Shown here one piece after another: positions 1-8,595 of a DNA stretch of 15,621 nt (positions within the stretch are counted from its first letter, which is position 1; the number at the start of each line of letters is the position of its first letter). A program made the translations under genes and the position numbers. The stretch comes from Gammaproteobacteria bacterium. Its GTDB lineage: Bacteria > Pseudomonadota > Gammaproteobacteria > UBA9214. The DNA lies in NCBI GenBank assembly GCA_003454335.1, contig DMKK01000015.1, forward strand, positions 1-15,621. Direction: 5' to 3'. Under the pieces are notes generated by a model. It was not told the origin of the DNA. It made no database searches and was given only the letters and a program-made list of their open reading frames with translations.

Positions 1-1359
1 CCCTCAGTCATACAGCTAGCCGAGCATCGCGGGCCCTCGACACCAATGGGTTGCGAGTTATGCGCAGGCGTGGCCGGCGCAGAAGCCCTCAAAATCTTGC
101 TGGGGCGCGGCAAGGTTGTCGCTGCACCGCGGGGGTTACATTTTGATGCTTACCGGAACCGGCTAGCCCGCACATGGCGGCCCTGGGGAAACCGTAACCC
201 TGTCCAACGCCTTGGATTGAGACTGACGCGCCGACGCTATGGCAGTAAGGCACAACATGACCAACCTCTAGAAACGGCCAATTCCACCTCCAGCACGATC
301 CGGCAAATTCTTGACATGGCTCGCTGGGCACCAAGCGGTGACAACACACAGCCATGGCGATTTGAGATCGTGGATGAGAATCGTGCCGTTATCCATGGTA
401 ATGATACTCGTGACCACTGCGTCTACGATCTGGAGGGCCGTGCCAGTCAGATTTCTATCGGGACGTTGCTCCAGACTATCGAGATTGCCGCCAGCAGTCA
501 TGGATGGGGTGCCAGCTTCACTCGTCGGGAAAATGCCCCGGAAACCAATCCCACCATTGATGTTAGCTTTACTGAGGATTCTGACATCCAGGCCGACACC
601 CTGCTTCCCTACATTCCTGTAAGGACTGTCAACCGCCGCCGCCTGTCCACACGAGCATTAACCACATCAGAACACTCTCTACTGGAAGCTGCACCGGGAC
701 CAGGTTATCGCATAGTCTGGTTTGAGTCCTTCAGTGAACGCCTGCGATTCGCACGTCTATTATTTAATAATGGCGGTCTGCGCCTCAATCTTCCTGAAGC
801 TTACGCAACACACAAATCCATTATCCAGTGGAACAGCCGTTTAAGTGAGGACCGCATACCGGACCATGCCGTTGGTCTCGACCCGCTTGCCCGGCAACTT
901 ATGCAATGGGCACTGGGCAGTTGGGAACGGGTAGCATTTCTGAATAAATACCTGGCTGGCACCCTTATTCCGCGCATGGAACTGGATTTCATTCCGGGGA
1001 TCGCCTGTGCGGCGCACTTCCTCCTGATTGCCGATGCCCGACCCGTATCGATTGATGACTATATAAATGCAGGAAAGGCTCTCCAGCGCTTCTGGTTAAC
1101 AGTTACCCGGCTGGGCCTGTCACTGCAACCGGAAATGACTCCACTGATTTTCGATTCATATATCAAAGGCAATATCGAGTTCACTGAACACAAACCGAGT
1201 ATGAAGCTTGCGCAATCGCTCTCGACACAGCTCAATGACATCATTTCACCTGAGTCAACGGAACAGATGGTATTCATGGGACGCGTAGGTGCCGGCCCCG
1301 TCCCCACCGCCAGATCTGTACGTCTTCCACTGGAAGATTTACTTGTTAAAACAGCGTAG
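1..1359 (+). CDS. ThiF/E1-like - nitroreductase fusion protein (Rv1355c/MoeY-like), 5' end outside window
   Basis: The reading frame is open from base 1, so the true start lies left of the window; 452 codons are visible and the ATG at 46 is internal. The first ~35 residues (CELCAG, then AEALKILLGRGKV) look like the end of an E1/ThiF/MoeB adenylyltransferase domain, including one CxxC half of its zinc site. After a basic linker comes a nitroreductase-fold domain, from about visible residue 100, with the FMN-site signature RWAPSGDNTQPWRF followed by a long C-terminal region. This arrangement is known from the Rv1355c/MoeY family. The E1 part would adenylate a carboxyl group and the nitroreductase part would be a flavin oxidoreductase; the substrate is unknown. 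The TAG stop is 3 bp from the stop of the convergent protease gene. I am confident of the domains, less so of the family name, and no pathway can be assigned. Confidence 0.8.
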   Translation, partial: PSVIQLAEHRGPSTPMGCELCAGVAGAEALKILLGRGKVVAAPRGLHFDAYRNRLARTWRPWGNRNPVQRLGLRLTRRRYGSKAQHDQPLETANSTSSTIRQILDMARWAPSGDNTQPWRFEIVDENRAVIHGNDTRDHCVYDLEGRASQISIGTLLQTIEIAASSHGWGASFTRRENAPETNPTIDVSFTEDSDIQADTLLPYIPVRTVNRRRLSTRALTTSEHSLLEAAPGPGYRIVWFESFSERLRFARLLFNNGGLRLNLPEAYATHKSIIQWNSRLSEDRIPDHAVGLDPLARQLMQWALGSWERVAFLNKYLAGTLIPRMELDFIPGIACAAHFLLIADARPVSIDDYINAGKALQRFWLTVTRLGLSLQPEMTPLIFDSYIKGNIEFTEHKPSMKLAQSLSTQLNDIISPESTEQMVFMGRVGAGPVPTARSVRLPLEDLLVKTA

Positions 1360-1362
1360 TCA

Positions 1363-4300
1363 TTACAAGAAAGACACATACCCGCGTCGCCTGTACACCA
1401 GACCGACCACTGACAGCAACACCATCAAGGGCAACAGGGGATCCACACTACCCCGGATGCCCGCTACACAGCCACCACCGCCTCCGTCGCCACCGGAGGA
1501 AGTGGAATTCACCTGCACGTCACTGCCATCGGCAACCGCCTGCGGGTACGCCCCTACCCCACCTGGGTCCTTAACCACACCGTTGCGCTGTCCATCTGCA
1601 TCATTCGGGCCACCGTCTTCCAGGGTCAGCTGCACGCAGTAATAACCTGCCTGCAATCCCGGTCGATAGTCCGCCGCACCGGGGGCCGGACAACTGTCGG
1701 GATTTCCGGGCGCTGAAGCGACGCTGTTGCGCGCATCCTCGAAAAAATCCTGCCAACCGGAATCCAGATGGTACTTGCGATACACCGCATCTGCTCCAAT
1801 CGGAGCGGCCTGCGGAATAACCACTCGCACTGACTGGCCGGACTCAGGCAGACCAGTCACCTCAAAATCGAACAGGCCGCCGGGATACACCAGGTCGCTA
1901 TCGGCACTGACACCGGCACTGACGCCTCCACCCGCCTGCATGGCATACATTTCGATATCCAGCATGGTGATGCCAGCGCCGTAATATCCGGCCGCCAGCG
2001 CGGTCCCGCCCAGTCGTAAACCCAGCCCCGCTTCCGTTACCAACAGGGCACGGTCAGACACGGCCTCAATACTCTGCAGGATGGCAGGATCATCAATGGC
2101 ATCCAGGTAATCCGGCACACCGTCCTGGTCCCCGTCACCCTTGCCTTCGTCGGCATCGGAAATACCATCACCATCCTGATCGTTCCGGGATGACGTATCA
2201 GCCTCGGGCAGGCTGATGCTGATCAACACCTCAACGGTCACTGTCTCGGCCGGCACACCATTATCGGTGACCCTGACGTTGACGGCATACACACCCTCGG
2301 ACAGCCACTGCGGATCAAAACTGAAGGTGTCTTCACTGCCGGTACCGGTATCAACCAGCCGGTTGTCCGTCAGACTCCAGTCGAAGCTGTGCCTGTCGGC
2401 CGGATTTGGATCACGCACATGGGCAATTACCATTGCCAGACCTTCCTCAGTAAAGACCACGCGGGCAGGCACACCCTGCTGCTCCACCTCAAGATCAACC
2501 AGCGGCGGCGCATTACCCTCGATCAGGGCAACTGTGTGTTTCCGGCGCGCCCCGAGTACCGCATTTGATGGCGCTTGTAGCTCGAACACCACGGTTTCAT
2601 CGCCTTCCCCGGTAAAACCGTCATCCACCACATTGAAGACCCGTTTACCGGTCGTACCCGAATTGATCGTAATGACACCATTGTTGACATCATGGTCAGC
2701 CGGGTTCGTGGCACTGCCACTGACAGTGTAGGGGATTGTCACTGGATAGGCAGGCGCAACACCGCTCAGAAACACATCAACCGTGACCGCGCTGCCTTCA
2801 CTGACCGTCTGATTGGCAGCCAGGTTGACCAGCGGCTGTACATTGAGCATCTGGGTGGCGCTTTTCCTGTTACCGGCCGCATCGGTCGCCGTCCAGGTGA
2901 GCCGGTGCTTGCCGCTGGTGTAAGGACCTTTTTTGTCAACAACCGGCGTAATGGGACCGGAGACCGTATCCGTGGCCTTCACATCACTCAGATCAACCTC
3001 GGTGAGATAACCCGTGGCACCGACAGTCACATTGCCCGGGATAGTGATAGCTGGCCGCGTGGTATCTCTAACGGTGATAGTCTGTTCTGCCGTCGCCCGG
3101 TTGCCTGCCTGGTCGCGCGCCGACCAGATAATCCGGTGAACACCGGGAGCAAAGGGGCCCCGCCCGCTCGCAGTCACAGTGACCGGCCCATCGACCTCAT
3201 CGACGGCAGATGCCTGCCCGGCATTCACAGTAGTCAGCGGACCGGTGGCTTCGACCGTAATATCCGCGGGCACGGTAATCACCGGTGACGTAATGTCAGG
3301 TGTAATCTCGTCTGCCGGCGTCACGGTTACCGTTTGCGTGGCAGTGCCCGTGTTTGCTTCGCTGTCTGTGGCTCCCCAGGTTACATAGGTAATACCGACC
3401 GGGAAGGGTCCGTTATTGCCGGGTATTGCCGCCACGGCCCCATCGACCTTGTCCTGTGCGGTGCCCCGCCCCAGGTTTACGCTGGTCAGCGTACCGGTAG
3501 CCTGCACCGTAATATTACGCGGCGGTGTCACGACCGGTGGCGTGGTGTCCGTTATGGTTACCCGCTGGTTTGCAGTTCCGGTATTACCGGCCGCGTCGGT
3601 TGCCGACCAGACCACGGTATGCCGGCCTACAGCAAACGGACCGGTGAAATTCGCCGTCACGGCCAAGACACCGTCTTCATCATCCATGGCGCTTGCCGCA
3701 CCCAGATTGACATTGGTGAGAGACCCCGTCGCCTCTTTGGTCACGGCAGACGGCGTGGTAACCACCGGTGCCAAGGTGTCTTCAACTGCAATGGTAACCG
3801 TCACGCTGGCAGTGCGCACATTACCTGCTGCATCCGTCGCACGGGCGGTTAATGTGACCTGTGCGCCGTTGGCCCTGCCGGTGCTGTCCCAGCTAAATGA
3901 ATAAGGCTTCGTGCTATCGGCGCCTGTCCGTTGACCATCGACCAGGAGTTCCACACGCGCCACACTTTCATTGTCGAAAGCTGTCACATCCACGGATACC
4001 GTACCGCCAACCTCCTCACCGTTTGCCGGCGAACCAATATTAACAAGCGGAAGTTCGGTATCCGGAGAGGCACCACCGGTCGCCAACAGCACCGCTGCAG
4101 CTGCATTGACTCGGCCATGGCCGTAGTACTTGTCCCAGCCCGATCTGCCAAGATCGTCCGCACTGTTTTCCAGAACGGTTTCCACCTCATCCACTGACAG
4201 CCCCGGATTCGCCGCTTTGATCAGGGCAACCACCCCGGCAACGACCGGACTGGAGAACGACGTGCCACTACCCCAGCCATAACCGCCGTTCTCCCAGGTT

Positions 4301-5232
4301 GTAACAATGTGTTCACCCGGCGCAGCGATATCAATGTAATTACCGTAATTGGAAAAACCTGCCCTGGCATCGGTATCAGTAGTCGCTGCAACATCAATAA
4401 TATAAGGGTTGTCGCTATAGCCATTGTCGGTATTGCTGTTACCGGCAGACATCACCAGCACTCCCCCCTTGCTGCGTAAATACTGTGCCGCCTCATTTAT
4501 GGCAGCATCTGCGCCACCAATGTCATAACTGATATTCACCACTTTGGCGCCATGATCTGCCGCCCAGAGGATGCCATCGATCATATCGCTGCCATTGGCC
4601 CAGCCGTCATCGCGGTTAGTTATCCGCACCGGCATAATCCGGGCGCGCCATGCAACCGAGGCCACACCCCGTCCATTGTCGCCAATAGCGGCCACCGCTC
4701 CGGCTACTGCCGTACCATGCAGATTGACGGGTGAGGTGTCGCTGTTGTTGCTGACCACATTCCAGCCAGGCACCATACTATTCGCCAGATCCGGATGACT
4801 GCCTTCTACACCGGCATCCAGTACAGCCACCGTGACCCCGTTTCCAGTGGAGGTATCCCAGGCAGGAGACGCCTGGATTTTGGACAGGTGCCACTGGTCC
4901 CTGTAACGTGGATCATTGGGTGTAAAGGTACTGGGTGGGACCAGTGGATTCTTCTCGCAGTAATCAACATCCGGATTGTTGGACATCGCCCGCATAACCG
5001 CATCCAATGCCTGCGGCGCCACTTTAATAACACGCGTGTTGATCTGCTTCAGCTGCTTGACCGCCTGGCCCTTTGACTGACGCAGCATTTTCTCGAAGCG
5101 GGCATCTGACAAACCTGCCCGTAACTTGACAATCAATTCACCCTCCGCCCAACCGGCATTATCAGGCCGGGCCGCTACGGCTGCTGTGCTTGTCAGGCTG
5201 ACAAGCAGAAGCACCTGACTGATAACTCGCAT
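1363..5232 (-). CDS. Secreted multidomain S8 (subtilisin-like) serine peptidase with choice-of-anchor U region and JDVT-CTERM-type tail
   Basis: A 1289-residue predicted exported protease. The start at 5232 gives a good Sec signal (MRVISQVLLLVSL...AAVA) but has only a weak Shine-Dalgarno; the frame stays open upstream to an ATG at 5355, which would place 41 odd residues before the signal. Domains in order: fervidolysin-like prodomain (~30-95); S8 catalytic domain (~130-385) with Asp139 in VAVLDAG, His172 in LHGTAVAG, oxyanion Asn265 in SAGN and Ser325 in GTSFSSP; an Ig-like domain (~395-482); four HYR-like modules of ~75 residues (~490-798); a Calx-beta-like module (~801-905); a PKD/cadherin-like module; a thrombospondin-3-like DxDxDG calcium stretch (~1016-1050); a choice-of-anchor U-type region containing DGGPNDADG and DPGGVG; then poly-Gly-Cys, a TM segment and RRR. 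The catalytic half closely matches the product of 11162-12943. All catalytic residues are intact, so it is probably active. Substrate unknown. Confidence 0.88.
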   Translation of the reverse strand: MRVISQVLLLVSLTSTAAVAARPDNAGWAEGELIVKLRAGLSDARFEKMLRQSKGQAVKQLKQINTRVIKVAPQALDAVMRAMSNNPDVDYCEKNPLVPPSTFTPNDPRYRDQWHLSKIQASPAWDTSTGNGVTVAVLDAGVEGSHPDLANSMVPGWNVVSNNSDTSPVNLHGTAVAGAVAAIGDNGRGVASVAWRARIMPVRITNRDDGWANGSDMIDGILWAADHGAKVVNISYDIGGADAAINEAAQYLRSKGGVLVMSAGNSNTDNGYSDNPYIIDVAATTDTDARAGFSNYGNYIDIAAPGEHIVTTWENGGYGWGSGTSFSSPVVAGVVALIKAANPGLSVDEVETVLENSADDLGRSGWDKYYGHGRVNAAAAVLLATGGASPDTELPLVNIGSPANGEEVGGTVSVDVTAFDNESVARVELLVDGQRTGADSTKPYSFSWDSTGRANGAQVTLTARATDAAGNVRTASVTVTIAVEDTLAPVVTTPSAVTKEATGSLTNVNLGAASAMDDEDGVLAVTANFTGPFAVGRHTVVWSATDAAGNTGTANQRVTITDTTPPVVTPPRNITVQATGTLTSVNLGRGTAQDKVDGAVAAIPGNNGPFPVGITYVTWGATDSEANTGTATQTVTVTPADEITPDITSPVITVPADITVEATGPLTTVNAGQASAVDEVDGPVTVTASGRGPFAPGVHRIIWSARDQAGNRATAEQTITVRDTTRPAITIPGNVTVGATGYLTEVDLSDVKATDTVSGPITPVVDKKGPYTSGKHRLTWTATDAAGNRKSATQMLNVQPLVNLAANQTVSEGSAVTVDVFLSGVAPAYPVTIPYTVSGSATNPADHDVNNGVITINSGTTGKRVFNVVDDGFTGEGDETVVFELQAPSNAVLGARRKHTVALIEGNAPPLVDLEVEQQGVPARVVFTEEGLAMVIAHVRDPNPADRHSFDWSLTDNRLVDTGTGSEDTFSFDPQWLSEGVYAVNVRVTDNGVPAETVTVEVLISISLPEADTSSRNDQDGDGISDADEGKGDGDQDGVPDYLDAIDDPAILQSIEAVSDRALLVTEAGLGLRLGGTALAAGYYGAGITMLDIEMYAMQAGGGVSAGVSADSDLVYPGGLFDFEVTGLPESGQSVRVVIPQAAPIGADAVYRKYHLDSGWQDFFEDARNSVASAPGNPDSCPAPGAADYRPGLQAGYYCVQLTLEDGGPNDADGQRNGVVKDPGGVGAYPQAVADGSDVQVNSTSSGGDGGGGGCVAGIRGSVDPLLPLMVLLSVVGLVYRRRGYVSFL
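1366..1485 (-). other. C-terminal sorting signal, JDVT-CTERM type (Gly-rich + Cys, DPLLPL, TM, RRR)
   Basis: The last 40 codons of the protease encode a glycine run ending in Cys (GGGGGC, Cys1255), a short spacer, DPLLPL, a hydrophobic stretch and YRRRG. This tripartite design is that of C-terminal surface-sorting tags. The Gly-Gly-Cys plus Asp-x-x-Leu-Pro pattern fits the JDVT-CTERM group best, which is thought to be processed by a CAAX/Rce1-like glutamic intramembrane protease and not by exosortase. Synergist-, MYXO- or GlyGly-CTERM are neighbouring alternatives. No processing protease is visible in the window. Confidence 0.65.
4075..5142 (-). repeat. Diverged direct repeat, copy 1: S8 prodomain-catalytic module
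   Basis: This stretch encodes the prodomain and catalytic domain of the anchored protease. It matches the segment at 11780-12841 in the same orientation. The proteins are nearly colinear without gaps and mostly identical, and the DNA shares exact runs such as the 26 bp at 4871-4896 versus 12573-12598 and a 24-bp run over the GAMICRPE-antisense region near 4550. Similarity weakens sharply in the Ig-like domain that follows. Confidence 0.85.
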
Positions 5233-5292
5233 GAACTTTACAACGGGGAAAAAGGCGCCGAATACTGACAAGGGTGTGCTCCGGTGTATCTG

Positions 5293-5334
5293 AAAAAACA
5301 CGGGATGCGATAAATACAAATTTTTCGCAATCCC
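5293..5334 (-). terminator. Rho-independent terminator (3' of prsT; possible attenuator of the S8 gene)
   Basis: On the minus strand, arms GGGATTGCGAAAAAT (5334-5320) and ATTTATCGCATCCC (5315-5302) pair with one bulged base and one mismatch around a TTGT loop. They are followed by GTG and six T (5298-5293). The hairpin lies ~175 nt after the prsT stop and 60 nt before the preferred protease start at 5232, so it could end prsT transcription or act inside the protease leader. Confidence 0.6.
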
Positions 5335-5507
5335 ACACGGTAACCCTGAACACATCGGCAGGCGTGTTATTTCACTAAGCAGGGACTGATAAAAATGTGA
5401 CCGTTCTCACCGGGAGGCTGGCAAGATGCAACGGTATAGGCCCCGGGAAAACCTTTGTCAGGTATTACACAGAACGTTACGCTGGACGAGGATACTCACT
5501 GCAGAAT

Positions 5508-8333
5508 TTAACCGCCCAGCTGCTCGTACAGCTTCCCGGCCTCATCCACACCCTGGAAATCCTGGCTCGTCCTGAGCAGGCGATCCAGCACCTTGCGGGC
5601 CTCGTCACGGCGGCCTGCCCTGGCCAGTGCGACCGCCATGTGATAGCGGATTTCCGGTATATGCGGCGCTTTCACCGCCGCTTCCTGCAGCAGTATCAAG
5701 CCGCGATTGGTATCACCATTCTGTAACAGCAACCAGCCCAGGGTATCGGTGACTGCGGGTTGATCAGGCGCCAGTTCATGCGCACGTTCGGCGTACCCCA
5801 CACCAGCAGGAATACCATCCTCCTGATATAACCAGGCAAGGTTATTCAGGGCTGAAATGTTATCCGGGTCCAACTCCAGAATGTAAAGGTACTGCTCTAT
5901 AGCCTGCGTACTCCGGCCCTCGCTTTGCAAGGCACCCGCCAGCAAACTGCGAACCGCAACATTCCCCGGTTCCTCGACCAGCCATTGCCCGAGCGTCTGC
6001 CGGGCAGCTTCATGCTCACCATTGTTCCGCCGTGCCTGAAAAAGTTTTTGGGCAAGTTGCGCACCTGGTTCCTTTACATAGGCGGACGCATAGGCATCAG
6101 CGGCCTGTTGGTATTCTGCCTTTGCGGTATACACGTCGCCGGCCAGTTCATCACCGTAGATTGCATCAGGATGCGACGTGCGCAGACCCTCAGCCATGGT
6201 GAGAGCGTCTTGGTAATCCTTTGCGGCAATATCCAGCTGCCCCAGCATAACCAGGGCTGCCGGGGAATCAGCTTGCAATTTGATGACCTGTTCCAGGCTG
6301 CTGCGAGCAGCCTCATTCTGTTGCTGCTTTATCTGCACCATTGCCAGCAGGGTATGGGCCATGGCTGACTCTGGCGCAACTTCAACCAGTCTGTGTAATG
6401 TAGCCACAGCCTGTTGCTCTTTACCTGCCGCCATCTGTACACGCGCCAGCGTAAGTAGTACCCGGGCATTCCGCGGGTGGTTTGCGGCAACGGCCCCGGC
6501 CAGATCCTGTGCGCGTGTTATCTCACCCTCACGTTCATAAAGCTCTATCAACAATATGGCCGGTTCCATTGGTTCCGGATGGTAGTTACGCGCCTGCTTC
6601 AGCCACTGTTCTGCCTCCCTGGGTCGCCCTTCGCGTTCTGCCAGGACAGCCAGTGGGAACAAGGCCTGGAGATTGCCCGCTTCATACTTTAATACCTTCA
6701 GATACTGCAGTTTTGCGGCAACAGTATCACCCACTGACAGGTCCAGCTGTGCAAGATTAAGATGTGCATGGGTAAACTCCGGTTGCAGCCTGATGGCGGT
6801 CTCGAAAGCCTCCCTTGCCGCTTCAGTTTCGCCATTATTGAGCAAGGCGAGCCCTTTCAGATTGTGGGGCACAGGATTGTCAGGCAGCTTTTTCGCCAGT
6901 GCATCAGCCACCGTAATGGCCCGGGTAAAATCCTCATGCTGCAGATAGCCAATCACCAGCATCACTTCGGCCTGCAGCAGGTCCTGGCCAAGATCGACAA
7001 CCTGCTGTAACTCGACAACCCCTTCCTCTGTGTTGCCCTGCGCCATCATGCCGATAGCAAGCTGAGCGCGAATTGCCGTGGCATCAGGCATAATATCGGT
7101 GGCACGCTGCAAGTACTCCAGCCCCCTGTCAGCCTTGCCAGCAGCCATGCAGGCACCACCGAGCAAGGCAAGATACTGGGCATCATCGGTTACCCTGGAC
7201 ACGCCCGGCTCCAGAATCTCGATAGTTTTATCGGGTTCATTAAGTTTCATAAAGATCGCTGCATGCAGCATGTCAGCCTGTTGATTGCCCGAAATTTCAT
7301 TCCGGTATTTTTCCAGGTGCTGCTCAGCCTGGTTAAACCGGCCTTGCTGGTAAAAAACAATGCCTGCCAGTAAATGGGCAGGCATATAGTCAGGCGCCCT
7401 GTTCAGGACTCTTTGCAGCGAATCCTGAGCCGGTTCCAGCTGCTGTTGTTCGAAAAACAACAGCGCCCGGGTGTAATGCACCATGTAGTAATCCTGATAT
7501 TTCTCCTTTATCCGGTCGATTTCCGCCTGCGCTTCGGCGTATTGACCAAGCCCCATCAAGGTCATCGTTCTGGCTATGCGGGTATTCGTCCGGTCTGGCT
7601 CGACAAGCAGGACCTTATCGTATGCGGACAGCGCCGCTTGCAGCTTGCCGTCCAGGCGCAACTGACCACCTTTCATGGCCCAGGCATCAGCATTCTTCGG
7701 GGCCACAGTCAGTGCCTTGTCGACCAATGCAACACTGGCCTCGTCATCATTCTCCAACCCGGCAATACGTGCGCGGCCCAGCAGGGCATCGACCGCAGAC
7801 GGCTCCAGGGCCAGTGCACGGGAGAATGCCTTATCCGCTTTACCCAGCTCCTGCTTCATCAAATATGTCTTGCCATGCAATAACAAAATACCGACCTGAA
7901 GCGGTATCGAATCTCCCTCTTCCACGCCAATCTCTTTAAGAATCCTGTCTTCTTCTCCCAGCATCAGCCAGACTTTACCCAGCGGCAACAGCACATCATC
8001 CCGGGCTGCCCCCAGCTCACGGGCATGACTCAATTCCTTTTCTGCTGAACGTATATCCTCCTGATCGAGATACACCTCCCCCAGCAACAGACGAGACGCC
8101 ATATTATTCTTATCCAGCAACAGGGAATTTTTCAGCTGAATGACCGCGTGCTTGTTCTGGCCATGCTCGATATATGTTTTTGCCTCGCGCAGATAGTCGT
8201 CCGAATCCATGGCCAGCGACATGACCGGCCATAAAAAGAGTATGGCCAGAGCAATACACAAAGAGTAATCCTGAATGGCACCCCTGATTCCCTGCAGCCT
8301 GATTTCAGCCACTCGCGATGTTATCGACAGCAT
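5508..8333 (-). CDS. prsT: XrtA/PEP-CTERM system TPR-repeat protein PrsT
   Basis: A 941-residue protein made almost entirely of tetratricopeptide repeats, matching the PrsT family (also called PEP-CTERM system TPR-repeat lipoprotein, typically ~900 residues) in length and in its opening DYLREAKTYIEHGQNKHAVIQ-like pattern. The start at 8333 is chosen because AGGGA lies 7 nt upstream; an in-frame GTG at 8366 would add 11 residues and has no clear Shine-Dalgarno. Residues ~24-40 are a hydrophobic export segment (IALAILFLWPVMSLA), probably cleaved before Met-Asp-Ser-Asp. There is no lipobox Cys at that point, so this member looks periplasmic or membrane-tethered and not a lipoprotein. From ~45 to the end the repeats carry typical TPR spacing (A at 8, G/A at 20, P near 32). 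The family co-occurs with exosortase A and exopolysaccharide loci; its molecular role is unknown. It is divergent from the PEP-CTERM gene across a regulatory region. Confidence 0.88.
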   Translation of the reverse strand: MLSITSRVAEIRLQGIRGAIQDYSLCIALAILFLWPVMSLAMDSDDYLREAKTYIEHGQNKHAVIQLKNSLLLDKNNMASRLLLGEVYLDQEDIRSAEKELSHARELGAARDDVLLPLGKVWLMLGEEDRILKEIGVEEGDSIPLQVGILLLHGKTYLMKQELGKADKAFSRALALEPSAVDALLGRARIAGLENDDEASVALVDKALTVAPKNADAWAMKGGQLRLDGKLQAALSAYDKVLLVEPDRTNTRIARTMTLMGLGQYAEAQAEIDRIKEKYQDYYMVHYTRALLFFEQQQLEPAQDSLQRVLNRAPDYMPAHLLAGIVFYQQGRFNQAEQHLEKYRNEISGNQQADMLHAAIFMKLNEPDKTIEILEPGVSRVTDDAQYLALLGGACMAAGKADRGLEYLQRATDIMPDATAIRAQLAIGMMAQGNTEEGVVELQQVVDLGQDLLQAEVMLVIGYLQHEDFTRAITVADALAKKLPDNPVPHNLKGLALLNNGETEAAREAFETAIRLQPEFTHAHLNLAQLDLSVGDTVAAKLQYLKVLKYEAGNLQALFPLAVLAEREGRPREAEQWLKQARNYHPEPMEPAILLIELYEREGEITRAQDLAGAVAANHPRNARVLLTLARVQMAAGKEQQAVATLHRLVEVAPESAMAHTLLAMVQIKQQQNEAARSSLEQVIKLQADSPAALVMLGQLDIAAKDYQDALTMAEGLRTSHPDAIYGDELAGDVYTAKAEYQQAADAYASAYVKEPGAQLAQKLFQARRNNGEHEAARQTLGQWLVEEPGNVAVRSLLAGALQSEGRSTQAIEQYLYILELDPDNISALNNLAWLYQEDGIPAGVGYAERAHELAPDQPAVTDTLGWLLLQNGDTNRGLILLQEAAVKAPHIPEIRYHMAVALARAGRRDEARKVLDRLLRTSQDFQGVDEAGKLYEQLGG

Positions 8334-8383
8334 TCTAAATTCCCTGTTTTTTGCAGTTATTGCCACTATCCAGCCATCGGCGC

Positions 8384-8445
8384 TGTCGTAATATCCTTTA
8401 TCTTGTGTACGACAAGGATGCCTCTTCGACCCAAGCTTGTCGCAC
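8384..8445. promoter_or_regulatory. Cluster of TTGTCGYAC-like half-sites, candidate activator (PrsR?) binding region
   Basis: Three related elements lie close together: TGTCGTA (8384-8390), GTACGACAAG (8407-8416, reverse orientation) and CTTGTCGCAC (8436-8445). The first two form an exact 7-bp inverted repeat with a 17-nt spacer; the last two pair at 9 of 10 positions with a 19-nt spacer. Such palindromic arms suit a Fis-type regulator. The cluster is ~50-110 nt upstream of the prsT start and ~345-405 nt upstream of the sigma-54 promoter at 8789. Assignment to PrsR is inference. Confidence 0.4.
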
Positions 8446-8578
8446 CTTCAGAACCAACAATCAATCGTCAACATCTATTACAGTTTTAACCACTTATTTC
8501 ATCAACCTTCCACGCCAGGCTTCCACTACTTCCCGGCATTCTTCATAAAAGGCATTGGCCATGTAGAACCATCCATCG

Positions 8579-8595
8579 ATTGCCTTCAAGGCAAT
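8579..8595. promoter_or_regulatory. Perfect 17-nt palindrome (ATTGCCTT-C-AAGGCAAT), possible operator
   Basis: Two 8-bp arms pair exactly around a single C, ~195 nt upstream of the sigma-54 -24 element of the PEP-CTERM gene. No coding function is apparent here, and no T-run follows on either strand, so it is not a terminator. It could be an operator or enhancer site; the binding protein is unknown. Apart from this palindrome, the half-site cluster and the promoter, I see nothing in 8446-8788. Confidence 0.35.

Noticed and set aside
1322..1336. TCTTCC-ACT-GGAAGA hairpin near the end of the nitroreductase gene
   Set aside because: It lies in coding sequence 20 nt before the stop, and neither strand has a proper T-run after it.
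2100..4000. Repeated ~225-bp segments that could be taken for a DNA repeat array
   Set aside because: They are the four HYR-like protein modules; similarity is at protein level, not a recent DNA repeat. No CRISPR-like repeats or IS ends were seen anywhere in the window.
5391..5435. Minus-strand ACCGTT...AACGGT stem followed by CAC and TTTTT, possible prsT terminator
   Set aside because: Only 6 bp of stem around a 24-nt loop; the hairpin at 5302-5334 with T6 is much better.
8352..8366. Minus-strand TGGCAATAACTGCA near the alternative prsT start
   Set aside because: Only 8 nt between GG and GC, outside the strict sigma-54 spacing.
8442..8456. Minus-strand TGGTTCTGAAGGTGC, possible sigma-54 promoter for prsT
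   Set aside because: Spacing is right but the -24 part matches poorly beyond TGG and the -12 part is GTGC; too weak to list.
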